Origin: Bacteroidales bacterium
GTDB taxonomy: Bacteria > Bacteroidota > Bacteroidia > Bacteroidales > GCA-2711565
Assembly: GCA_028280405.1 (NCBI GenBank)
Contig: JANQLW010000016.1
Coordinates: 75,119 to 139,118 of the forward strand
Length of the DNA: 64,000 bases
Reading direction: 5' to 3'
The notes beneath the pieces are model-generated. The model was not told where the DNA came from. It worked only from the letters and a program-made list of their open reading frames with translations, and made no database searches. This document shows, in pieces, positions 1 to 8,178 of the stretch. Within the stretch, counting starts at the first letter, position 1. Every line of letters starts with the position of its first letter. The position numbers and the translations under genes were made by a program.

Positions 1-837
1 AAATCCTCCTTTAGATTCAGGAAGAAAACCCTCTGCAAAAGTAGCACCCATACTAGAAAGATTTTGGTGAAAATATTCCAGAATACCCTCACTTGAGTTA
101 TCTGCAAATACATCCCCATAATCCACTGCCAGTCGATAGGATGAGTTGTTTATTACTTCGCTTGCTTTTGTTTCTGATTCCGGCCAGTTTTGCTGGTAAA
201 GGTAAGCACGGGCCAGAAGCGCCGTAGCCGCTCCCCGTGTGATCCTGAAACGGTCGCCCCCTACGTCATCATAAGAGGCCGGTAAGCCCGGTTCAGCTTC
301 CTCCAGATCCCTTATAACATTTGACATCACTTCTGCAACAGGGGTTCTCGAAAGATTTTGAACCACCCGGTAATCTGTAGTTTCTACCCATGGAACATCC
401 CCAAAAAACTGTGCTAGAAGAAGGTATTCAAGGGCACGTAAAAACTTGGCTTCGGCAATAAACTTGTCTTTATCCCCAGAGGGTATTGATTCTACACCCG
501 GTACCTTTTCTAAGATATGATTGGCCCTATTGATGACTTGCCAGCTTATACTCCAATTGATACCATTGGGATCTACACTATTTAAGGTATATTGATTTAT
601 TCCTTCAACATCCTTCTGCTCATCACTCAGGTTGGCAAAATTACGTAAAAGATTTTCTCCCCTATAGAATCCGTTTAAAGTATTATACAAACCATCCATA
701 GCCGCCTGGGCGCTTTTTAAATCGGTAATGGCGTTTTGGTCCACGATCGAATCGACCGGTACTTTGTTTAAATAATCTTCACATCCCAGGAAGATTAAAC
801 TTATCAAAAAGTAAAATATATATCTATATCGTTTCAT
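1..837 (-). CDS. SusD/RagB-family outer-membrane lipoprotein (partial, C-terminus off window)
   Basis: The first 279 codons are present; the reading frame runs off the left edge without a stop. The ATG at 837 opens a short signal sequence ending in a lipobox with Cys19 (motif LIFLGC), so the protein should be a lipoprotein exported to the outer membrane. The body (for example the stretches FLRALEYL and ATALLARAYLYQ) is typical of the TPR-like helices of SusD/RagB proteins, which form the lid over a SusC channel and bind the oligomeric nutrient. It starts 11 bases after the stop of the SusC gene, so the two are co-transcribed. The substrate cannot be told from this fragment. Confidence 0.93.
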   Translation of the reverse strand, partial: MKRYRYIFYFLISLIFLGCEDYLNKVPVDSIVDQNAITDLKSAQAAMDGLYNTLNGFYRGENLLRNFANLSDEQKDVEGINQYTLNSVDPNGINWSISWQVINRANHILEKVPGVESIPSGDKDKFIAEAKFLRALEYLLLAQFFGDVPWVETTDYRVVQNLSRTPVAEVMSNVIRDLEEAEPGLPASYDDVGGDRFRITRGAATALLARAYLYQQNWPESETKASEVINNSSYRLAVDYGDVFADNSSEGILEYFHQNLSSMGATFAEGFLPESKGGF

Positions 838-848
838 AATACATTCAT

Positions 849-3800
849 TTAAAAAGTTAAATTCAATCCAAGAATAAACATTTTGGTTTGAGGAATACTG
901 GCTCGAATAACGCCGGACCCTACGCTTAGTTTTCTATTTCCATAAACAGAGCTTAGAAGTTGTCCTTCAGCAATTCCTTCCGGATCCAAGCCTTTAAATT
1001 TTGTAAAAGTGAATAGATTGGTTCCTGTAATATACAGCCTGGCTTTGGAGATACCCCATTTCTTGATTAAAGAGGTAGGTAAATTATAGGATAGGGTAAT
1101 ATTCTTTAATCTTAAATAAGAAGCATCCTGAATATATCGCTGAGATGGATAGACATTCATACCAATTCCAACAGGTGTAGTAACCTTGGGAACATCCGTA
1201 ATATCACCGGGTTTTTGCCACCTGTTAAGGATATCGGGTATTTGATTGTTCTTGTCAAGCCCCCCAGTGAAATATTGATGTGCTGAAGCATCATATAAAC
1301 GCTGATTGTTTGCAAACTGTATAAAAATATCCAGACTAAGGTTCTTCCAGGAAAAAGTATTGGTCATTCCACCATAAAAATCCGGTAAGGCATTGCCAAT
1401 TACAGTCCGGTCCTTATTGCGATCAATAACTCCATCTCCATCTACGTCCCTATATACCGCATTACCGGTCTCAGGATCTACCCCCTGAAAATCGAGAGTG
1501 TAAAAAATATTGATAGGTTGCCCCACAAAATACCCACTGCTTCCAACAAGCATTATAGGATTATCATCTACTAAACTGATAATTTTATTTTTAACTGTAC
1601 CTATATTTAGTTGTGTAGTCCAAGAGAAGTCTTTACTTTTGATATTTACGGTATTTAAGCTAAATTCAACGCCTTTGTTCTCCGTTTCTCCAATGTTGGT
1701 CGTTACACTAGCATGACCAGTCATTTCAGCTAATGGTTTATTGAACAACAAATCACTGGTACGGTGAATGAAATAATCTATTTCCAGGCCAATCCTGTCA
1801 TTCCAGAAGTTAAGCTCCAGCCCCACATCGAATTTAGCGGTTTGTTCCCAACGTAGTTCAGGGTTACCGACCTGAGTGGGAACCAAACCCGGGTTACCAT
1901 CAATTCCGGGATTGATCGCCCATTTACTCAGGTTTGCAAAATCGGAAATCTGGTCATTCCCGGTAATCCCGTAACTCATTCTTATTTTCCCGAATGTTAA
2001 AAATTTGGAATCTTTTAGAAAATCTTCTTCCGAGAACGCCCATCCGCCGGCCAAGGCCCAAAAGGTACCGTACTGATTTTCTTTTCCAAAACGGGAAGAA
2101 CCGTCACGGCGCAAAGAGGCACTGAATAAATACCTATTCTGATAATCATAATTTACCCTGGCAAAAAATGAGTTATAGGCATATTCAAGCCTGTGGGTGC
2201 GTGTACCCGGTGGAGGGAATATTTTACCGGCTGAAATAATATAAATCAAATCATCATCAATAAAATTGCCTGCAAAAATATTGGCGGTTTTAGTGATTCT
2301 TTCCGAAAAGGTAGCCCCCATTACTACCTGGAAATTATGCATGATATTTATGTTTTTTTCATACTTTAGCTGGGGCTCAACCGTATAGCTATGAACTTCG
2401 GTATTATTGTAACCACTCCATCCATTATTAAATGAGCCCAGCAGTGTAGTAACAGGTAAATGATTATTCCTCTGATGGGAATGAAAATCATAACCGGCAT
2501 CCACCCGAAAATTCAAATCCGGAGATAACTTATAATTCATATACAGGCTTCCTATTACTTTGGTGGTTGCTATATCCAATTTAGGTTCAAGTAATTCGGC
2601 TACAGGATTAACGGGGAAAAAGCCATAAAGTTTCAGGGGTACGGTATACTCACCATCCTCATCTTTAACCGGAAGTGTTGGGTTTGCTATAATTGCGGAT
2701 TCAATAGGGCTTCCGAGTCCTCCGGCTTGTGTAAAGCTTTTATTGGATCCATGACTTAAGCTAATCTTTGTTCCTACCTTTAATTTATTACTTACCCAAT
2801 GGTCTAGATTGAGACGAAATGATCCCCGCTTGAGTCCATTGTTTAATAAGATAGATTCCTCATTGCGATAATTTCCACTCAAATAAAAAGTTGTTTTTTC
2901 ATTGCCACCATCCATACTTAACTGGTACTGGCTTATGGAAGAAGTTCTGAATATTTCGTCTTGCCAGTTGGTATTTATACTGGCATCTGCATTGGCCAGA
3001 TCATCAGGAATAGGAAGTCCATCATTAATATAAGCTTCTTTTTTGATCATTAAATATTCTTCGGAATTCAGCACATCCAGGGTATTGGCAGGCGTTCCAA
3101 AACCATGGAAGACATTCAGGTTAATATTGGTTTTTCCTTGTCTTCCCTTTTTTGTTGTGATTAGAATGACTCCATTAGCACCTCTGGAACCGTAAATGGC
3201 TGTGGCTGCCGCATCTTTTAAAATTTCCATAGAGGCAATGTCCTGAGGATTAATACCACTCAGAGTATTAAATCTACCAAACTGATCGTTTCCACTTTCT
3301 AAGATACCGGAAATAACAGGAGTGCCATCAATTACATATAAAGGCTCATTTCCGGCATTAATGGAAGATTGTCCCCTGATCCGCACCAGAGTAGCTCCTC
3401 CCGGAGCACCGGAGGAAACAATATGAACCCCGGCAGCCTGTCCCTGCAAAGCCTGGTCAAGGCTAGCTACTGGTAAATTCTCAATTTCTTTGGCAGTTAC
3501 TTTTGAAATGGAGCCGGTTACTTTAGCTTTATCCAGGGTACCATAACCGATTACTACTACATCTTCCAATTGGCTTGCAGCTTGTTTCAGGGTAACATTG
3601 ACCATCGTTTGCTTACCCACGATAATTTCCTGGCTGGCAAAACCTACATAAGAAAACACCAGCACTGTCTGACTATTAGGTACCATAATCGTATAATTCC
3701 CTTCAGCATCAGTGGTGATGCCTTTTAAGGTGCCTTTGATGAGGACAGTGGCACCGGGTAAAGCCTTGCCTTCTTTATCGGTTACTTTACCGGTGATCTG

Positions 3801-4205
3801 TCGTTCTTCCTCATTATTTGTTCCGGCTTCTGTTGAGGCGTCGGAATCTGTTTTTGTAAGGAATATTTGTTTGCCGATAACCGTATAATCGATTTCTGTA
3901 TTGGCAAAAATGTGGTCTAAAATAGTTGAGACCTGCTCATTTTCAGCTTGAACAGAAACGATGCGCTCCGGCGCTACATCCTTAATTTTATAAATAAACT
4001 TAAATTCGGTTTTACTTTCAATTTCATCAATGAGTTGTTCTAATGAGACCTTATTCAAATGCAGGGAAATGGTCGTTTTCTGAGAATAAGTATTTGCCTG
4101 CGCGGTAAAAAATGCTACAAATATGAGTAAGGCGCTTAGTTTCATCTTTAAATCAAATTTTAACAAAAGATGGGAACTCTTTGTCTGGTTAAGAATTTTT
4201 TTCAT
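849..4205 (-). CDS. SusC/RagA-family TonB-dependent transporter with N-terminal STN signalling domain
   Basis: An 1118-residue outer-membrane transporter. A signal peptide (around residues 21-38) is followed by an STN domain (about 45-118), a carboxypeptidase-regulatory-like beta-sandwich (about 136-208), the VVVIGYGT segment that opens SusC plugs (215-222), a plug to about 340 and a 22-strand-type beta barrel ending in the terminal LNLTF. STN domains pass the ligand-bound signal to a FecR anti-sigma factor, which fits the fecR and sigma genes just upstream. Met21 is an alternative start giving a more ordinary signal peptide. Together with the SusD gene it imports a TonB-dependent nutrient, usually a glycan or peptide in this family; the actual substrate is unknown. 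Confidence 0.95.
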   Translation of the reverse strand: MKKILNQTKSSHLLLKFDLKMKLSALLIFVAFFTAQANTYSQKTTISLHLNKVSLEQLIDEIESKTEFKFIYKIKDVAPERIVSVQAENEQVSTILDHIFANTEIDYTVIGKQIFLTKTDSDASTEAGTNNEEERQITGKVTDKEGKALPGATVLIKGTLKGITTDAEGNYTIMVPNSQTVLVFSYVGFASQEIIVGKQTMVNVTLKQAASQLEDVVVIGYGTLDKAKVTGSISKVTAKEIENLPVASLDQALQGQAAGVHIVSSGAPGGATLVRIRGQSSINAGNEPLYVIDGTPVISGILESGNDQFGRFNTLSGINPQDIASMEILKDAAATAIYGSRGANGVILITTKKGRQGKTNINLNVFHGFGTPANTLDVLNSEEYLMIKKEAYINDGLPIPDDLANADASINTNWQDEIFRTSSISQYQLSMDGGNEKTTFYLSGNYRNEESILLNNGLKRGSFRLNLDHWVSNKLKVGTKISLSHGSNKSFTQAGGLGSPIESAIIANPTLPVKDEDGEYTVPLKLYGFFPVNPVAELLEPKLDIATTKVIGSLYMNYKLSPDLNFRVDAGYDFHSHQRNNHLPVTTLLGSFNNGWSGYNNTEVHSYTVEPQLKYEKNINIMHNFQVVMGATFSERITKTANIFAGNFIDDDLIYIISAGKIFPPPGTRTHRLEYAYNSFFARVNYDYQNRYLFSASLRRDGSSRFGKENQYGTFWALAGGWAFSEEDFLKDSKFLTFGKIRMSYGITGNDQISDFANLSKWAINPGIDGNPGLVPTQVGNPELRWEQTAKFDVGLELNFWNDRIGLEIDYFIHRTSDLLFNKPLAEMTGHASVTTNIGETENKGVEFSLNTVNIKSKDFSWTTQLNIGTVKNKIISLVDDNPIMLVGSSGYFVGQPINIFYTLDFQGVDPETGNAVYRDVDGDGVIDRNKDRTVIGNALPDFYGGMTNTFSWKNLSLDIFIQFANNQRLYDASAHQYFTGGLDKNNQIPDILNRWQKPGDITDVPKVTTPVGIGMNVYPSQRYIQDASYLRLKNITLSYNLPTSLIKKWGISKARLYITGTNLFTFTKFKGLDPEGIAEGQLLSSVYGNRKLSVGSGVIRASIPQTKMFILGLNLTF

Positions 4206-4400
4206 ACTTTTAAAGTGTTTTGTGGTAAAATCGGTTTAGATTGCTATCACACTTTTACAACCGGGAGATGCGTCACCATTTTCCGGTTTTTTTGTTTGTT
4301 CTGTTCTTAACTTTTTGAACGAACATTCAAAAGAGTGATATGGTTTTTAGTTTTTCTTTGTCATGTCATAAGCTTTCAATGTTTAATTTGGTGTTATTTC

Positions 4401-5621
4401 TTATTCAATAATTATTTGATTGTTGTTTACCCTAAAATCAATCCCATAGGTGGTTTTAAGATTTTGAAGTACCTTTTCAATGGGTTCGTTTACAAAACTA
4501 GCATTGAATTTTTCTTTAGCCAATGCCTTGTCCCGGTTAAGAATGCTAACGTTGTAATGCCTTTCCAGCTTTTTAAGGATATTCTCAAAGCTCATATCCC
4601 GGAATATCAGTTCCCCATTAATCCATGAGGTATAAATACTTGTGATTACCTTTTTGCTGGAAATAGTGTTTTTCTCCCTATCAAAACTCCCCTTAAATCC
4701 GGGTTCTAAAAGGGTATTTGTAGCGGGGTCAGCAGTTTCATCTTTTTTATACAGGCTTACGGAACCTTCAATCAATACCACATCGGTCACAGCATCTTCG
4801 GAATAGGAAGCCACGTTAAATTGTGTTCCCAGTACACGGATGTTTAACTCATCTGCATTGACAATAAAAGGGTGGGCATTGTCTGTGGCTACATCAAAAT
4901 AAGCCTCTCCACTTAAAAATACCTGCCTGTTTTCTCCTTTCAGAAAGTTTACGGGGTATTTTAAGGAAGTCCCGGAATTTAAATGTACATGAGTGCCATC
5001 CGATAATTGGAGTTTAAACTTTTTTCCATAAGGTACCGTGAGTGTATTGTAAGCTAGTTTTTTTTGCTTGTCCCGATCCTGATAGCTATCGGGACTATCG
5101 GGATCAGAACTACTTTCACTGGTATATATGAGTTGATTTCCTTCCTGGGTTCCCACAATGCTACCATCGGTATTGGTGACTTTGCTTGTTCCATTTTCCG
5201 AAAGAAGTTCGATTTTCCCGTCATCTAATTGTAAGGTAACCGCTTCCTCTTTAGGTATAATGATGTTATGTGTGTTATTTGTAAAAAATCCCTGCTGGTA
5301 GAAATAGCCTACGGCCAGTAGCCCTGTGAATAAAGCTGCAGCAACATATCTCCAAATAAATTGTTTTTTTGCAGGCTGTATTGAGGTTTCTTTGTCTTGT
5401 TGTTTGTCTGTGTTTATAATACGTTCGTAAATCCTGTGGGCCGCGGCTTCATCCATTTCAGGAATCTCTTCAAGAAGCTGTATGACTTCTTCTACAGTGG
5501 GGAATTCTTCAGAAGGTTTCTTTTTTCTACAGTAGGCTATTACTTCTTCTATTTCTTCCTCATTACATTGATTCAGGATAAATTTATGCAGAAATTTTTG
5601 TATGTCTTTCTCTTGTTTCAT
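4401..5621 (-). CDS. FecR-family anti-sigma factor
   Basis: A 406-residue single-pass inner-membrane protein. Residues 1-85 are cytoplasmic and should bind the sigma factor, a membrane helix lies at about 89-108, the FecR domain at about 195-290 contains the typical VPYGKKFKLQLSDGT and LSGEAYFDV stretches, and the C-terminal domain (about 325-405) resembles DUF4974, the part that meets the transporter's STN domain. It lies about 200 bases upstream of susC on the same strand. The periplasmic linker at residues 173-184 is encoded by a palindromic repeat of a type normally found between genes (see the repeat at 5071-5105). The matching sigma gene is separated from it by an inserted ATPase gene on the other strand. 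Confidence 0.94.
   Translation of the reverse strand: MKQEKDIQKFLHKFILNQCNEEEIEEVIAYCRKKKPSEEFPTVEEVIQLLEEIPEMDEAAAHRIYERIINTDKQQDKETSIQPAKKQFIWRYVAAALFTGLLAVGYFYQQGFFTNNTHNIIIPKEEAVTLQLDDGKIELLSENGTSKVTNTDGSIVGTQEGNQLIYTSESSSDPDSPDSYQDRDKQKKLAYNTLTVPYGKKFKLQLSDGTHVHLNSGTSLKYPVNFLKGENRQVFLSGEAYFDVATDNAHPFIVNADELNIRVLGTQFNVASYSEDAVTDVVLIEGSVSLYKKDETADPATNTLLEPGFKGSFDREKNTISSKKVITSIYTSWINGELIFRDMSFENILKKLERHYNVSILNRDKALAKEKFNASFVNEPIEKVLQNLKTTYGIDFRVNNNQIIIE
5071..5105. repeat. Palindromic CCCGATAGCTATCGGG-type repeat inside fecR
   Basis: Overlapping copies of TCCCGAT and ATCGGGA make a compact dyad inside the fecR coding sequence. It keeps the reading frame and encodes an Asp/Ser/Pro-rich linker. 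Such dyads are otherwise intergenic, so I read it as an in-frame insertion. The DNA pattern is plain; its origin is inferred. Confidence 0.6.
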
Positions 5622-5875
5622 TTCGAAATTTATCGTTTGCTTGTATATGTAATACCATTGAGAAAGTGTTGAGTACTATTCAAGGATAAAAAAAAGACGT
5701 AAAGATCGAGCCTATCCTTCTTATAGCTACTGTATACCTAAGTTTTGATGTTAGGAAGGGGAGAACGACTGTCGAAGATTGTTTGCTTAAGCCAGTATGA
5801 ATTCCCGTCTGGATAAAAATAGGCAGATACATGAGCTCCCGACCATCGGGCTTGCCGAGATGAAATATTAAAATT

Positions 5876-5933
5876 TAGTAAATTTGTCAGTATATTTCCT
5901 TTTTTATTAGTAAATTTGTCAGTATATTGACAA
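5876..5933 (+). promoter_or_regulatory. Duplicated promoter/operator of the ATPase gene
   Basis: A 21-base direct repeat occurs at 5876-5896 and 5908-5928, 32 bases apart. Each copy contains TAAATTTG, a match to the Bacteroidota -7 element TAnnTTTG (5879-5886 and 5911-5918). The second copy merges into a perfect inverted repeat TTGTCA-N6-TGACAA at 5916-5933, four bases before the ATG at 5938. The layout suggests a promoter overlapped by a dimeric operator and a very short untranslated leader; the regulator is unknown. The rest of the 5622-5937 gap shows nothing I recognise. Confidence 0.6.
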
Positions 5934-5937
5934 AATT

Positions 5938-7077
5938 ATGATGAATTTAGTTAATAGAGTCATAGAACAGCCGCTGAAAAGCTTAATTGGAAGGAATAAA
6001 GTTCTGCTGATACTGGGTACCCGAAGAGTAGGAAAAACAGTATTAATTAACCAGTTGCTTCAGGATTATCAATGGCCTGTTTTGGTCTTCAATGGTGAAG
6101 ATTTTGAAACACAAGAATTGCTGGCAAAAAGAACAGTCGCTCATTACCGAAAAATTATGGGGGAGATTAAATTACTGGTATTGGATGAAGCACAGGTTAT
6201 ACCGGATATTGGTAAAATATTAAAACTGATGATTGATAGTATACCGGACTTAACCATATTAGCTACCGGTTCTTCCTCATTTGATTTACTGAATAAAGCC
6301 GGAGAACCCCTGACAGGCAGGAAAATACAATTCCATTTATATCCCTTTGCCCAGTTGGAATTAAAAAGCAGAGAAACCTATATAGAGACAGTTCAACATT
6401 TGGAAGAACGACTGATCTACGGATATTATCCGGAGTTATTTCAAATGACTTCTTATAAAGAAAAAGAGACCTACCTTTATGAACTTGTTCAATCTTATCT
6501 ATTAAAGGATATTCTTGCTTTTGAAGGTATCAGGCAGTCCGAAAAAATAGTCAGGCTCTTGCGATTACTCGCTTTTCAGGTGGGCTCTGAAGTTTCTTAT
6601 AATGAACTGGGAACCCAATTAGGAATTAGCAAAAATACGGTAGAAAATTACCTTGATTTGTTGAGCAAGGTTTTTTTGATATACCGAATCCCTGCCTACA
6701 GTACAAATCAACGAAAAGAAGTGTCTAAAGGTTCCAAATGGTATTTTTTTGATAATGGTATCAGGAATGCCATTATTAATGATTTCCGTATGCAGGTCTT
6801 GCGTAATGACATTGGCCATTTATGGGAGAATTACCTAATTACTGAACGGATAAAGCGAAATAGCTATATGCAACGAAATGTTCAGTATTATTTTTGGCGC
6901 AATTACAATCAGCAAGAGATTGACCTAATTGAATTAAAAGACAATCGTTTATCTGCTTATGAGTTTAAATATTCACCGGGGAAAAAACTAAAAGTACCAG
7001 CTGCTTTTGCTACAGCTTATCCTGATGCTTCTTTTGAATGTATTACGAAGGATAATTACCTGGATTGGATAAACTAG
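5938..7077 (+). CDS. AAA-type ATPase with C-terminal DUF4143 domain
   Basis: A 379-residue protein. The N-terminal P-loop ATPase has Walker A GTRRVGKT (about 28-35), Walker B LLVLDEAQ (about 80-87) and an ATGSSSF sensor-like motif. A winged-helix segment follows, then the C-terminal DUF4143 region, which contains a D...ExK pattern (EIDLIE ... YEFKYS) like a PD-(D/E)xK fold. Proteins of this family are frequent, patchily distributed genes in Bacteroidota with no settled function. It stands alone, oriented against its neighbours, between the sigma gene and fecR, which are normally adjacent, so it looks like an insertion. The start ATG at 5938 is followed directly by a second ATG; no Shine-Dalgarno sequence is seen. 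Confidence 0.9.
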   Translation: MMNLVNRVIEQPLKSLIGRNKVLLILGTRRVGKTVLINQLLQDYQWPVLVFNGEDFETQELLAKRTVAHYRKIMGEIKLLVLDEAQVIPDIGKILKLMIDSIPDLTILATGSSSFDLLNKAGEPLTGRKIQFHLYPFAQLELKSRETYIETVQHLEERLIYGYYPELFQMTSYKEKETYLYELVQSYLLKDILAFEGIRQSEKIVRLLRLLAFQVGSEVSYNELGTQLGISKNTVENYLDLLSKVFLIYRIPAYSTNQRKEVSKGSKWYFFDNGIRNAIINDFRMQVLRNDIGHLWENYLITERIKRNSYMQRNVQYYFWRNYNQQEIDLIELKDNRLSAYEFKYSPGKKLKVPAAFATAYPDASFECITKDNYLDWIN

Positions 7078-7149
7078 GGCCAATAACACCACTGCTTGCC
7101 AGACAGGACTTGGCCAATTTTAATAAACCCGGCTTAAACCGAACTCACG

Positions 7150-7752
7150 TTAATTATAAAACCATTCGGAAGCCAGCAAACTAATCATCAGCGTAAGATC
7201 CGTATTCTTCTGCAAAAAAATTCTAATGCTTTCCAGTGCTTTGCTCATTTGGGTTTTAACGGTATTTATGGAAATTTCTAATTCTTTACTGATTTCTTCA
7301 TAACTCCTTCCTTCATTCCGGGACATTTCAAAAATACGTCTTCGCTTGGGAGGTAATTGAGCAATGGCTTGAGTTTTGAGTCTTTCATACTCCGTTTCAG
7401 ATACCAGTTTTTCAGTTTGATTATCGGCTCTCTGGCTTTTATAAAAAATTTCCTCTTTAAGTTTTTTATCATAAGCCGCTTTACTCAGAAAATTAAGTGT
7501 AAGATTTCGGGCAATGGTAAAAATATAAGATTTAAATGATGCATCGGGATTGATTCGATCACGGTGTAGCCAGACTCTCAGGAAAACATCCTGAACAATT
7601 TCTTCGGCATACTCTTTAGATTTTAACATACTTTTACTGTATGCATATATGTTTCCCGCGTAGATATCAAAGAGCTTTTGGAATGCTTTTTCATCGTTGG
7701 CAATGAGCTCCTTTACGAATAGCTTGTCAGAATGCTTCTCTTTTTCAGTCAT
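7150..7752 (-). CDS. ECF-type RNA polymerase sigma factor (FecI-like)
   Basis: A 200-residue sigma-70 family factor with region 2 (about 25-95: the core-binding stretch YAEEIVQDVFLRVW and SYIFTIARNLTLN) and region 4 (about 125-180: AQLPPKRRRIFEMSRNEG, then a helix-turn-helix with SYEEISKELEISINTVK). Length and spacing are those of the Bacteroidota sigma factors paired with FecR proteins. It should activate the susC/susD operon at 1-4205 when the transporter signals through FecR at 4401-5621. A DUF4143 ATPase gene now lies between sigma and anti-sigma on the opposite strand, so the pair can no longer share a short transcript unless transcription crosses that gene in antisense. Confidence 0.93.
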   Translation of the reverse strand: MTEKEKHSDKLFVKELIANDEKAFQKLFDIYAGNIYAYSKSMLKSKEYAEEIVQDVFLRVWLHRDRINPDASFKSYIFTIARNLTLNFLSKAAYDKKLKEEIFYKSQRADNQTEKLVSETEYERLKTQAIAQLPPKRRRIFEMSRNEGRSYEEISKELEISINTVKTQMSKALESIRIFLQKNTDLTLMISLLASEWFYN

Positions 7753-7989
7753 TTAATTGTTATTTACCCTACCCAGGCAGCATTGTCATTGAAACCAAGT
7801 GCATGACAATAATATTTGATAAATACAAGTGTAATCATCATCTATTTTGTACAATAATAAGATTTTTTTTTAAAATATCGGTATTGAAGAAAGGCTGTGT
7901 AATATGAATTCTTAGTTGAAAATACCTTTTTAAAGTTAAAATGTTTGATGCCGTTCTATCAATAATATCGTCTCCACAGGACCTTGCTT

Positions 7990-8095
7990 CATTGCTACAT
8001 TGTTATAGAATTGTTCAACTGTTGAATTGCTCAATTGTTTAAAAGTTTATAATAAATGGTAGCGTTTAGGGAAATACTATAACAATGTAGCAATG
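7990..8095. repeat. Intergenic inverted repeat with perfect 19-base arms
   Basis: Arms at 7990-8008 and 8077-8095 are exact reverse complements; an inner dyad TTCAAC-T-GTTGAA sits at about 8014-8026. The core motifs (CAATGTAGCAATG and similar) resemble low-complexity intergenic repeats common in this phylum. It fills part of the 426-base gap between the sigma gene and aspA; the rest of the gap shows nothing else. Confidence 0.75.
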
Positions 8096-8178
8096 TAACA
8101 ATTAATCCTAAATATCATCTGTGATCAAACAGCTATAAGCACCCACCATAAATACTACACCTAATATCTATTAATAAT

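Noticed and set aside
4335..4628. 97-residue plus-strand frame overlapping the fecR end
   Set aside because: Antisense shadow with no promoter, homology sign or ribosome-binding context.
5876..5928. 21-base direct repeats as a CRISPR or attachment site
   Set aside because: Only two copies with an 11-base spacer, each containing a promoter box; there is no integrase gene nearby.
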